Source: JBOEGW01 sp050633625
GTDB lineage: Bacteria > Pseudomonadota > Alphaproteobacteria > Rhodobacterales > Rhodobacteraceae
Length of the DNA stretch: 64,000 nucleotides
Direction of reading: 5' to 3'
Assembly: GCA_050633625.1 (NCBI GenBank)
Contig: JBOEGW010000003.1
Location: 1-64,000 of the forward strand
Of this stretch, positions 1-8,370 are shown one piece after another. The notes under the pieces are model-generated. The model did no database searches. It saw nothing but the letters and a program-made list of their open reading frames with translations, and was not told the DNA's origin. How positions within the stretch are numbered: position 1 is the stretch's first letter; each line of letters starts with the position of its first letter. The position numbers and the translations under genes are program-made.

Positions 1-142
1 CCTCAGCGGTTTTTCTTTGCCATTTCACCTGAGGAAAAGCCGGTGAAAAACCGTTTACTTGGGTCTCGTAACCTATTGAAAAGTGACCCTGAACGAAACA
101 AGTCCGTTTACAATTTTTCCCTTTGAAATCAATGAAATTTTC
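1..142. other. AT-rich left-edge segment, possible end of an integrated element
   Basis: This stretch is clearly more A/T-rich than the rest of the window, with runs such as AATTTTTCCC and GAAATTTTCC. It contains a CCTCAG...CTGAGG inverted pair near its left end. I see no credible gene. It ends exactly where similarity to a tRNA-Cys gene begins. By the geometry of tRNA integration (intact tRNA, element, then 3' fragment), it would be the terminal part of an element lying mostly outside the window to the left. No integrase is visible here. Confidence 0.4.
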
Positions 143-189
143 CGGATTGCAAATCCGTGTACACCGGTTCGATTCCGGTACTCGCCTCC
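143..189 (+). pseudogene. tRNA-Cys 3' half (anticodon GCA), candidate attachment-site scar
   Basis: The sequence carries the 3' strand of an anticodon stem-loop with anticodon GCA (149-151), a variable region, a complete T arm (CCGGTTCGATTCCGG) and the 3' acceptor strand ACTCGCC with discriminator T. This fits bacterial tRNA-Cys. The matching 5' acceptor GGCGAGT and the D arm are absent from the preceding 140 bases, so this is not a functional tRNA. The CCA tail reads CCT. Tyrosine integrases that target tRNA genes leave such 3' duplicates at the distal end of the inserted element. On this orientation the element lies to the left. The fragment is clear; its role as att is inferred. Confidence 0.75.
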
Positions 190-380
190 TAAAAACCTCA
201 TACATCGCTTCGTGCCGCGTTGGGCCTTCACTGCTCACAAGTGCGTTTGTGCCAGGCTGACCTGCGCATAATGTGTGATCAGCGGCGTAGCGCACTAAAC
301 AACCAATCAGCACTGCACTCTTGCGCAAAGACAGATGAGTATTCAACCATCTGGCCGCCTGCGTCCAGCGTCCGGCAAAG

Positions 381-1574
381 CTAGCTTCGATTAACCAATT
401 CTGCTTTCGCGGGATCGTAAACGTAGTGCGAAATTGTGCCGTCTTTGATCCTCTCAACGGCTTCTTCAACGGCAAACAGCGGCACCAAGAACCATTCTTT
501 TGGCCGGATCGGTCGGCCAAGTCGATCGGGGATTTCGATGTCTAACTGGGCCGGCGCGAAAATTCGGTGCAGTAGGGTTTCCAACTTGCCGCGGTTGATA
601 TTGTAAAGATCAAAGGTTGCAACAACATCTACTTTAGCCATCAAGAATGTCGTTTGAAGGTGCGCGCCCGCAACGCGCTTCTCGACATCATTGCTTGTCA
701 CCCCAATCTTATGAACAAGCTCTCGGTTCGCGGCGACCAATGGGTGATCTGAACGGCTTCGCAACACATAGATGGTTCCGCTTGCCTCATCTCCTTCAGA
801 CGTTTCGCCCGAAAAAAGCGGGCCTGCATTTGGCTCGGTGATCCTACGCCCAGCATCCCCATCGGCATTGAGCGCGCGTTGGAGCGACCGCATAAGCATC
901 TTGCTTTGTGTGCCGTTGTCGAACACCACCCTTAGGCGCGCATCAGTTCGGCCGTGGTCCGTAAGCTCTATGTCGCCCATGTCCGCAACATAGGCCTTTT
1001 GCCCTCCGACAATAAAGAAGCGGCCTGGTTCGATCTCTGCCTTAAGCTCAAACTTGCGCGTTTCCCTTATGCCTGAATCCAGCTCTTTTTGGATCTGCTC
1101 AAAAAGCGGTTTAAACCTGTCGAAATCTTCACACTTTTCGCGCCCTGCGATCTCCTCGGCCGCTTTTTTCTCTGACGTAGAGCGAACGTGTTTCAAGTCC
1201 GAAATAGACGGCGTTTGTGCCGTGATGCCAAGCTCCGCCAACAAGGCATCGTCATCAAGATGTTCGAGGTTGGTGTCTTCGCCTTGATTTTCTGTGGTCA
1301 AAAGCCCTTGATGGTCCATGTCGGTTAAAAGCTCTCGTGCCTCGCCAAGATCACGCAGCCGCTCAAGCCTTGTCGCGTAGAGACGTTCAAAGATATCTTT
1401 GTCTGCACCATGGCCGGGGATGCGCCCGTTCTGGTCCACAAATCGCTGGATTTCCTCAAATCCCGCAATGATGCGCTCTTCGCGCGGCGTGCGCAGCGCA
1501 ACCTTCTTGGTTTCGATTTCGACACCAAGTTCCGCGAGCAGCGCGTCATCTTCTTCGGTGAATCCTTTAGCCAT
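381..1574 (-). CDS. GIY-YIG / T5orf172 (MUG113)-type nuclease of the restriction-like cassette
   Basis: This 397-residue protein is the last gene of a four-gene minus-strand cassette. Its C-terminal third looks like a GIY-YIG superfamily domain of the T5orf172/MUG113 branch. It has GTIYVLRSRS as the first strand, KIGVTSNDVEKRV carrying the second strand and the arginine, and KLETLLHRIFAP carrying the conserved Glu. The N-terminal ~250 residues are charged and partly helical; near-repeats around DDALLAELGVE and DDALLAELGIT suggest a short duplicated motif. The start is supported by AGGAGG seven bases upstream, and it overlaps the 3' end of the helicase gene by 8 bp, implying translational coupling. 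It probably supplies DNA cleavage for the methyltransferase/helicase partners, which is inference from context. The exact substrate is unknown. Confidence 0.75.
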   Translation of the reverse strand: MAKGFTEEDDALLAELGVEIETKKVALRTPREERIIAGFEEIQRFVDQNGRIPGHGADKDIFERLYATRLERLRDLGEARELLTDMDHQGLLTTENQGEDTNLEHLDDDALLAELGITAQTPSISDLKHVRSTSEKKAAEEIAGREKCEDFDRFKPLFEQIQKELDSGIRETRKFELKAEIEPGRFFIVGGQKAYVADMGDIELTDHGRTDARLRVVFDNGTQSKMLMRSLQRALNADGDAGRRITEPNAGPLFSGETSEGDEASGTIYVLRSRSDHPLVAANRELVHKIGVTSNDVEKRVAGAHLQTTFLMAKVDVVATFDLYNINRGKLETLLHRIFAPAQLDIEIPDRLGRPIRPKEWFLVPLFAVEEAVERIKDGTISHYVYDPAKAELVNRS

Positions 1575-3615
1575 TTGCGGCCTCCTGCTTCATGCGGGTT
1601 AGGAAGGCGACGCCTTCAGCCATTTTCTTTTCCCAGGCGTCCGCAGAGGTGATCGATGGCAGACGTCCGCGCTCCTGCTTGAACTTGACAGCGCGTTTGG
1701 CCAGGTCTCGGGCCTCCTCCGGTGAGAGCTTTACCTTTTTCGCCGATATGACCGCTTGAACCTGTTTAAGGCTGTCCTCACTCATGGTTTTCGCGAGGAT
1801 CGAATAGGCCTCTCCGAACGGGTTGATCCGATCAATCAAATCAATGTCCAGCTCGCGTACGTCCATCGCAAATTTTCGCACACCGTCAATCAACGCTGTG
1901 TTGCCGCTTGTTTCGTCCACACCCGCCGAAGAAAGCGCCATTTCTCTTGCTTTCTGGGTGAGGTTCAGGGTGGCGATGGCATGCTGGCGGACGGCCTCGC
2001 GGTCTTCCGCATCAAGTTCGGGATACTTGGTGCCAACAATCTTGCCCATGCGCACTTGTGTAAGCTCCTCAGAGACCATCTCATCGTCAAATATCCCGCG
2101 TTCAATCGTCGTTTTGTCCTGCACAAATGCCGTGATGACCTCGTTCAAATCCTCACTACAAATGCGTTGCGCGAATGCGCTCTTGGGTTCAGCAAGGCCT
2201 TTGATTTCCATCTGGATTTGCCCTGTGGCCGCATCAAATCCTACGTTTTCCTTACTCGGATCATAGCCGCCCTCACCGTAGTCAAACCCTTCGACAGGTC
2301 CGCTCGCCTGCGTCTTGGGCGTAAAGTTGAAGCGCGGGGCCAAGACCTGCTCCATCAGCAGGCTTGCCGCGATGGCTTTGAGGGTGTCGTTGACAGCATC
2401 AGTGACGGCTTCCTCCCCGGCATCGGGTTCCGCTATCAGATTGGTGAAGCGCGCTTTGGTCTTGCCTTTTGCATCGCGGGTGGCCCGACCGATGATTTGC
2501 ACAATCTCGGTCAAGCTCGCACGATACCCGACGGTCAAAGCATGCTCGCACCAAATCCAGTCAAACCCTTCTTTCGCCATGCCAAGTGCAATGATGATGT
2601 CCACATGGTCACGGTTGTTTTTCTGTGCGGGGTCTTTCAAGGCCCTTGCGACCTTGTCACGCTTCAATGCCTCGTCATCCACCAGATCGGCAATGCGCAA
2701 CAGGCGACCATTGGGGGTCTCGACCAGTTGGAAACCGGTGTCAGGATCAAGCCCCTTCCACTCTCCCAAATTGTCGATGATATGCTCAACTTCCTTGTGC
2801 TTGTCTTTGGTGCTTTCGCGCGAATTCACGTTTGGAATATGGACGATGGTTTTCTCACTGGGGTCCAACACCTCCAGAATGCTGTCAGCATATGACCCGG
2901 CGTAAAAGAAATAGCCAATGTCGAGCGATTTCAGATGCTCATAGCCGTTGAGCTGTTCGTAATATGTGTAGGTGACAGTTTCAAACCGCGCCTCATCCTC
3001 AGGTGACAATACCGCTTCTGCATCACCCCGAAAATAGGACCCCGTCATCGCGACCAAATGCACCTTGTCGCGAGCCATGAACGCCCCCAGATGCGCACCA
3101 AGTTTGTTGTCAGGATTGGCCGATACGTGGTGGAACTCATCCACCGCAATCACCCGATCGTCAAAAACCTCGATCCCAAATTTATCGACGGCAAAACGAA
3201 AGGTCGCGTGGGTGCAGACAAGCACCTGATCATCGCTGTCAAGGAACCGTCCAACCGCCCCCACCTTCCCATCATCGCCGCCAGGGGCGTTGCACAGGTT
3301 CCAGTGCGGCGCGACCTGCCAATCGGCCCAAAAGCCGAAGGTGCTCAGAGGTTCATCATTGAAGCTCGATCCGATGGATTTTTCCGGCACCACCACGATG
3401 GCTTGCTTAAGGCCCTGATTGTGCAGCTTGTCGAGCGCGATGAACATCAACGCGCGTGATTTGCCCGAGGCTGGCGGCGATTTGATCAGCAAATACTGCT
3501 CACCGCGCATCTCATAGGCGCGCTCTTGCATCTTGCGCATGCCCAGCTCGTTCGACGTGGTCGAGGAGCGGTTCTGCGCGTAGGTGACGGAAACGGAGGG
3601 AATGGAATTGGTCAT
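1567..3615 (-). CDS. DEAD/DEAH-box (SF2) helicase of the restriction-like cassette
   Basis: A 682-residue superfamily 2 helicase. The Walker A motif is SPPASGKS near residue 47. Motif II reads DEFHH near residue 158, and motif III-like MTGS follows. The C-terminal RecA lobe shows IIALGMAKEGFDW and QIIGRATRDAKGK (motif VI arginines). After the helicase core there are ~250 residues of acidic, helical sequence without recognised motifs. It sits 12 bp downstream of the truncated RhuM gene and overlaps the nuclease gene. In type I, type III and ISP restriction systems an SF2 motor of this class translocates DNA between methylation check and cleavage. I infer the same job here with separate methyltransferase and nuclease polypeptides. 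Confidence 0.85.
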   Translation of the reverse strand: MTNSIPSVSVTYAQNRSSTTSNELGMRKMQERAYEMRGEQYLLIKSPPASGKSRALMFIALDKLHNQGLKQAIVVVPEKSIGSSFNDEPLSTFGFWADWQVAPHWNLCNAPGGDDGKVGAVGRFLDSDDQVLVCTHATFRFAVDKFGIEVFDDRVIAVDEFHHVSANPDNKLGAHLGAFMARDKVHLVAMTGSYFRGDAEAVLSPEDEARFETVTYTYYEQLNGYEHLKSLDIGYFFYAGSYADSILEVLDPSEKTIVHIPNVNSRESTKDKHKEVEHIIDNLGEWKGLDPDTGFQLVETPNGRLLRIADLVDDEALKRDKVARALKDPAQKNNRDHVDIIIALGMAKEGFDWIWCEHALTVGYRASLTEIVQIIGRATRDAKGKTKARFTNLIAEPDAGEEAVTDAVNDTLKAIAASLLMEQVLAPRFNFTPKTQASGPVEGFDYGEGGYDPSKENVGFDAATGQIQMEIKGLAEPKSAFAQRICSEDLNEVITAFVQDKTTIERGIFDDEMVSEELTQVRMGKIVGTKYPELDAEDREAVRQHAIATLNLTQKAREMALSSAGVDETSGNTALIDGVRKFAMDVRELDIDLIDRINPFGEAYSILAKTMSEDSLKQVQAVISAKKVKLSPEEARDLAKRAVKFKQERGRLPSITSADAWEKKMAEGVAFLTRMKQEAANG

Positions 3616-3627
3616 GGCTTAACGTCC

Positions 3628-3915
3628 TTACGAGTTAATTCGGCAATCGAGGTCATAATGCGTGACCAGTCGTTCAAACTGCTGCGCCCTCTCGGTTTGA
3701 ACTGTCAAGTATTCCCTCACAGTGGCCACAGGGGCCAGCTCGTCATCCTCTAAGATGTTCTTAGTATGCAGGGACACATTCTGCTTTGTCGTTGCAAACA
3801 AATCCGCGATTTGCACTTGCGAGAGCCACATAGTACCGCCCTCAGCCTGCAAGGTGATCCGCGCTTTGCCATCCTCGGTGGTGAACAGGATCACATCACC
3901 CTCGTTCTCACTCAT
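3628..3915 (-). pseudogene. truncated RhuM-family protein (N-terminal remnant)
   Basis: The 95 residues match the beginning of RhuM ('virulence protein RhuM') proteins, with hallmarks MWLSQVQIADLF, TTKQNVSLHTKNI and VREYLTVQTE. Full-length members are roughly 300 residues or more. Here the reading frame runs as far as the point where the family normally has YNLDMI..., changes to YDLDCRINS and stops, with the helicase start only 12 bp further on. The central and C-terminal domains therefore seem to have been deleted. The start overlaps the methyltransferase stop (ATGA) with GAGGTG upstream, so the remnant is still translated in the operon. RhuM genes are frequent passengers between restriction genes; their function is not established. 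Confidence 0.75.
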
Positions 3916-6662
3916 GCGGGCACCTCGGTGGTCATCTTGGTATACAGCTCAAACAGCTTTTCCAGCCGTTCGGTGTCGTTGCGAAAGCGGCGGCCTAGGT
4001 AGATGCGTTCCAGCACTTCGTCGTTGCGCTCGTGGGCTTGCCTCAGGTTTTCGGGCATGGCGTCGGGTTTGTAGAGGTCAGCGATGGTAGCGGGAAAATG
4101 CGCCTCGCGGGCCAAGAGGATATCCTCGGCGCAGCGCGTGAGGTCGGCCTTATGCTTCTCGGTCAGTTTGGGAACGGGAAAGGTGTTCCAGCCGAGGGTG
4201 TTTGAGTAGCGGTATCGGGTTTCCAACTTACCGCAGACCGTGGCGATCCAGACCAGATGGATGCGCGAGGCTATCAGAGCCATGTTCCAAAGCGGGGCGT
4301 CAAACATCGCAAACGCAAGATCGGTTACTATAGATCCTGGAGGAAGCAATCCGACTGGTAGATACTCCCGGGTCTCGGACGAAACTTTGGGAATGATCAT
4401 CACGCTTTCACCCCCTGTCTGCTTAACTTCTTCAAACTTGTAGGGCCAATCCGCCCTTTTTTGAGTTGCGGCCTTGGGGCTCTTCAAACGCTTTTGCTTT
4501 ACTTTCTCGAAACGACCAGAAAAATCCGCAATTCTGCTTGCTGTGTTCACATCATCGTCAGACACCCAAATGCAATAGCGAACATCACCACGAATGTACT
4601 CACTGGCACCATAGGCACGTTTCAAAAAGGCCAATGACCTTTTATCCCGAGATATGAGCGCGCCTGCCTCGGCGGCATCGATAAGAAGATGCCCACCTTC
4701 AACTGGCTTGCCACCCGCTTCGATATTACCAAACTCACCAGAGGGCTTTGAACGTTTCGCTACGACAACATTTTCTGCAGCCACCAAATATGCGTTGATG
4801 TTCTCCACCTCTTTCATCGCGGCCTCACCCTCAGCATTCAGGCTATAAAGCCTGCGCGTTTGGTTCGTCATATTCGACACGCCAATGATCGCCACGGTGA
4901 CGCCCGCATTGTGGCTGGCGAGGTTGGCCCATTTGAACGATGTATGGGCAAAGCTGATATGGTGACCTGTGGCAAAGATCGCGGGCCACAAAATTGGCAC
5001 TTGCTGCCCCTGACAGATCGAATTGGTGGACACGAAAGCGGCTGTGCAATCGGTGTGCTGGCCGAAATCGGCGGCCTTCATGAACCAGCCCGCCACATAG
5101 TCCAGCGACTTCCAGCTTTTGATGCGCCCATCAAAGATCGCTTTCAGGTCTTCTTTCTGTTCTTTGCTTTGCCACGTCGATCCCAGATAAGGCGGGTTGC
5201 CGCAGATATAGGTCTCGCCGCCCTCGTTCTTGAAATCGATTTGGGCCTTTTCCAGCGGCGACATGAACAGGTCTTCGCCGCGCATATCGACCTTTTGGCT
5301 CGTCGGTGGGCATACAGTCAGCCAATCCAGGCGCAGGGCGTTGCCTTGGGTGATCCAGTTCTCTGCATCCAGCGGCAAGAACGCCACCAGCGCGTCCTTT
5401 TGGCCGCGATAGGTCACATCGCATTGGTATTCCGCGATGATCAGCGCAAGGCGGGCGATTTCGGCGGGGAAGTCGCGCAGCTCAATGCCGCGATAATTGG
5501 TCAGCGGAATGTCCGTGCGCCGATCTGCTTCGCCGCAATAGGCGTTGATCTTGGCTTCAATGGCGCGCATTTCCTTATAGGCGATGACAAGGAAGTTGCC
5601 CGACCCGCAAGCCGGATCAAAGACGCGGATCTTTGAGATGCGTTTGCGCAGGTTGTCGAGCTTGCGTTTGTTGTCGCCTGCCGCTTCGAGTTGCGCGTTC
5701 AGGTCATCGAGGAAGAGCGGGTTCAAGACCTTCAGGATGTTGGGCACAGAGGTGTAGTGCATCCCCAATGCACCGCGTTCCTCGTCATCGGCCACGGCTT
5801 GGATCATTGAGCCGAAGATATCGGGGTTGATCTTGGTCCAGTCGAGCGAGCCGATGTGCAACAGGTAGCTGCGCGCGATCTTGGAAAACCTGGGGGCCTC
5901 GGTGCTGCCCGAAAACAGCCCGCCGTTCACATAAGGGAAGGTGTCGGCCCAGCGGGGGAGGTTTGCGCGCGCGCGGTCCTCGATTTTGGTGTTCATCGCG
6001 CGAAACAGCTCTGCGATGACCTCATGCGTGTTTGAGCTGTCTTTGTCCGACATTTGCGTGACGGTGGCGGTGAACAGGTCTTCACCATTCAGGATCGAGG
6101 TATCTTCCGCGAAGAAAAGAAAGATCAGCCGCGCCATGAAGTGGTTCATATCATGGCGGCGCGCAGCGGTGCCCCAATCAGGGTTGGTTTTCAGAAGTTC
6201 GACATAGAGGCGGTTGAGGCGGCCTGTGGCCTTGATGTCAAAGGAGCTTTCGCGGATTTGTTTGACTGTCGAGATGCCCGCGAGCGGCAGGAAAAAGCCG
6301 AAGTGATCGGGGAAATCGGTGAAGTCGCAGGCGATGGTCTCGCCGCTTGTGAGATCCTCCGCCTCTAGGGTTTCGCCATCGGTGGCAAGCACGAACTTGG
6401 CCTTGGATCTGGTGGTGGCAGGGCTGGATTTCAGCGCCGCCAGCGTTTCAGAGACGGTGCCCGGCGCGCAGGATTTCAGGTGGATGTTGTTGGTTTGCAG
6501 AACGCCGTCCAAGTCGGATTTGTTCGATGTGCCGGAACGCAGGCGTTTGAGCGTGGTTTCTTTATTCCCGAAGGCGAGCAGAAAATCATAAGGAAATTCA
6601 ACCGCATCAAAGGGTTGTTCCGCGAGTGCGGAAATGGCTTCTTCGATTTCAACGGCATTCAC
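3912..6662 (-). CDS. MmeI-like class I SAM-dependent DNA (adenine) methyltransferase
   Basis: A 916-residue protein and the first gene of the cassette, starting at GTG. The methyltransferase core shows motif I FDPACGSGNFL near residue 345 and catalytic motif IV GNPPY near residue 505; this class modifies an exocyclic amino group, usually adenine-N6. N-terminal to the core is a helical region of the kind seen in MmeI-type enzymes. The ~380 residues after NPPY resemble the target-recognition and C-terminal domains of that group. The first ~170 residues contain KFVLATDGE, reminiscent of the nuclease-like N-terminus of type IIL enzymes, but I cannot see a complete PD-(D/E)XK set. It probably provides both self-protection and sequence recognition for the linked helicase and nuclease. 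Compare DrmMI of DISARM; drmA, drmB and drmC are absent. Confidence 0.85.
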   Translation of the reverse strand: MNAVEIEEAISALAEQPFDAVEFPYDFLLAFGNKETTLKRLRSGTSNKSDLDGVLQTNNIHLKSCAPGTVSETLAALKSSPATTRSKAKFVLATDGETLEAEDLTSGETIACDFTDFPDHFGFFLPLAGISTVKQIRESSFDIKATGRLNRLYVELLKTNPDWGTAARRHDMNHFMARLIFLFFAEDTSILNGEDLFTATVTQMSDKDSSNTHEVIAELFRAMNTKIEDRARANLPRWADTFPYVNGGLFSGSTEAPRFSKIARSYLLHIGSLDWTKINPDIFGSMIQAVADDEERGALGMHYTSVPNILKVLNPLFLDDLNAQLEAAGDNKRKLDNLRKRISKIRVFDPACGSGNFLVIAYKEMRAIEAKINAYCGEADRRTDIPLTNYRGIELRDFPAEIARLALIIAEYQCDVTYRGQKDALVAFLPLDAENWITQGNALRLDWLTVCPPTSQKVDMRGEDLFMSPLEKAQIDFKNEGGETYICGNPPYLGSTWQSKEQKEDLKAIFDGRIKSWKSLDYVAGWFMKAADFGQHTDCTAAFVSTNSICQGQQVPILWPAIFATGHHISFAHTSFKWANLASHNAGVTVAIIGVSNMTNQTRRLYSLNAEGEAAMKEVENINAYLVAAENVVVAKRSKPSGEFGNIEAGGKPVEGGHLLIDAAEAGALISRDKRSLAFLKRAYGASEYIRGDVRYCIWVSDDDVNTASRIADFSGRFEKVKQKRLKSPKAATQKRADWPYKFEEVKQTGGESVMIIPKVSSETREYLPVGLLPPGSIVTDLAFAMFDAPLWNMALIASRIHLVWIATVCGKLETRYRYSNTLGWNTFPVPKLTEKHKADLTRCAEDILLAREAHFPATIADLYKPDAMPENLRQAHERNDEVLERIYLGRRFRNDTERLEKLFELYTKMTTEVPA

Positions 6663-7134
6663 GACAGGTTGTCCCTACTCGAAGTTGTTTTTTCATATTG
6701 CTAGCGGTTATTTGCAAGATTTGCACCCGCAAAACCTGTGATGCGCCTTGAGACGCAGGGACATTGCATGCGGCGCCTCACGAGAAAAAACCGCGACAAC
6801 ACTGCCTCTTTTGGCCGCGTCAAAGCAAGATGAGCGCCACTTGGCCAAGCCGTCCGACTGGCATCCTGAAAATTACAAGGCCCAGCCCTTCACACCCGCA
6901 GTGGCAATCTAAATCTCAAGTTCCGATGCGTGCGTTTGCAGACCAACGCAGCGAGTGGCGTCAGCGTCGTCGCGCAGCGCCGAGAAGCAGGATTTGGTTC
7001 GAACGAGCACCCACCTTCCAGCGGCAACAAGAGCCGCATACGCTAAAGCGAGCAGAACAACTCTACCCCTCTTTGAAGTGGGCCGTTGCATACCTACCCA
7101 TATGGGTGGTGCGCTTCAGAAGAAGAAGCTCCTT
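6663..7134. other. Intergenic region between restriction cassette and sulfotransferase gene
   Basis: No convincing gene. The part next to the methyltransferase start should hold the cassette promoter. A perfect 12-bp palindrome, ACCCATATGGGT, lies at 7096-7107 close to the 3' end of the sulfotransferase-like gene. Small open frames here have no recognisable motifs or good ribosome binding sites. Confidence 0.5.
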
Positions 7135-8127
7135 TTACGCATCGTTCGCGAGCATAGCCAAGCGTGCCAAATCCGTTTTCCTAATATGAGCGTTATATGA
7201 AATGTCACAATCTCGATCACGTTGCTCGGTCAAGAAATTACGGTCAACGCCAGTAACGCCAACCAGCCATTCGACGTCCGCTTCTGCGAGTTCGATCGCT
7301 TTTGAAATAACACTCGGTTTTATAAAGAACTTCGTGCGGTCGTGATCCTGGCCTATCCACTTGATGAACGGGGAAATTTTGCCTCTGTGTTTCCAACCAT
7401 TCTCTCGGTAAATTTGTGTCATGAAAGAGGCAAACTGCACTTGATAAGCGGTCAATGAATCGTTTGTATTTTCTACCGAAAAATGTTCATTGGACACCAC
7501 CATTTCAGCCCTTTTTAGAAAATCTCTGACAACGCAACCCTCAAACAAGCAATTCTTATCAAAAGGGTTGAGCGAGACGTTGGCTGCGCCGAAAACATTG
7601 AGAAACTTCTCGAAATACTCCCGGTACATTGGGTATGGCGGAGACGAAAGCACATTCTCAAGAGTGACATTGCCTTGTTTTATGATCTGCTGCGAGAAAC
7701 TGTTGCTCCAGCGTTGAACACCCCTGAAGTAACCAAAAACCTTGAAATTTGAGACGCCACACTCTTCAAAAAACACGCGTGCTTCTTGAACTTCAGAATG
7801 TTCTAACGCGCAAAAATCCTCAGCGGAAATTACAATCTTCTGATCGCGATCCTGGGCCTTCTTGACCTCGCTACGAAGGATTTTTCGAGCTTCACTGCGG
7901 TTCATTCTTCGCAATGGGATCCCGTTTCCGAATTTTAGTTTTCGATAATAGGATAGATTTTTGATATCACCAAAGGCGGATGATATTATCATGGAGTGAT
8001 TTCGGAACGGACTCTTCACGTACCGAAAATTGGAAGAGGCAGTGGCTGGATCTAATAAGGACAGGGTCAACTGGATCGAGGAAGATCCCGTTTTATGCTG
8101 GCCAATGTGCAAAATTGCCGTCGTCAT
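7135..8127 (-). CDS. Sulfotransferase-like P-loop protein
   Basis: A 330-residue protein beginning MTTAILHIGQHKTGSSSIQ, which matches the 5'-phosphosulfate-binding loop of PAPS-dependent sulfotransferases (consensus HIGxxKTGTTSIQ). A second motif region, GYFRGVQRWSNSFSQQ near residue 135, resembles the 3'-phosphate-binding segment (R...S) of this family. The remainder is divergent. The start has GGGAGC ten bases upstream. Such genes are numerous in marine Rhodobacteraceae and are often tied to cell-surface polysaccharide or lipid sulfation, but the acceptor here cannot be told. It stands alone, with AT-richer codon use than its neighbours, and may be a horizontally acquired gene. Confidence 0.7.
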   Translation of the reverse strand: MTTAILHIGQHKTGSSSIQLTLSLLDPATASSNFRYVKSPFRNHSMIISSAFGDIKNLSYYRKLKFGNGIPLRRMNRSEARKILRSEVKKAQDRDQKIVISAEDFCALEHSEVQEARVFFEECGVSNFKVFGYFRGVQRWSNSFSQQIIKQGNVTLENVLSSPPYPMYREYFEKFLNVFGAANVSLNPFDKNCLFEGCVVRDFLKRAEMVVSNEHFSVENTNDSLTAYQVQFASFMTQIYRENGWKHRGKISPFIKWIGQDHDRTKFFIKPSVISKAIELAEADVEWLVGVTGVDRNFLTEQRDRDCDISYNAHIRKTDLARLAMLANDA

Positions 8128-8370
8128 TTGTTGCTCCCTGTTCCCAAATGACCCTTCGCAACTGCCCAGAATTTGGTGCGCGCGTTCACAAGGTCATAAT
8201 TTGACAGTCCTTGGTGGGCTGAAAAACAAGGCGTTTTTAGCTTTGCCCGCCGGGACCGGCAAGCGGTTTCAATGCGCACATCGCTCGATCTAAGGCGCGC
8301 ACTCATCTGCGCTTGAGACGCGGGGTGCTTTTCTCATCGCGCTGGCGCATCAATCGCGTTAAGAGCAAGC

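Noticed and set aside
1756..2895. 379-codon plus-strand frame opposite the helicase gene
   Set aside because: Antisense to a helicase with intact motifs; no domain or ribosome binding site.
381..6662. DISARM or BREX locus
   Set aside because: The methyltransferase resembles DrmMI/PglX-type enzymes, but drmA, drmB, drmC, pglZ, brxC and brxL are absent from the neighbourhood.
7096..7107. ACCCATATGGGT palindrome as an operator
   Set aside because: It lies at the 3' end side of the sulfotransferase-like gene and 430 bp from the nearest start, with no regulator gene alongside; probably chance.
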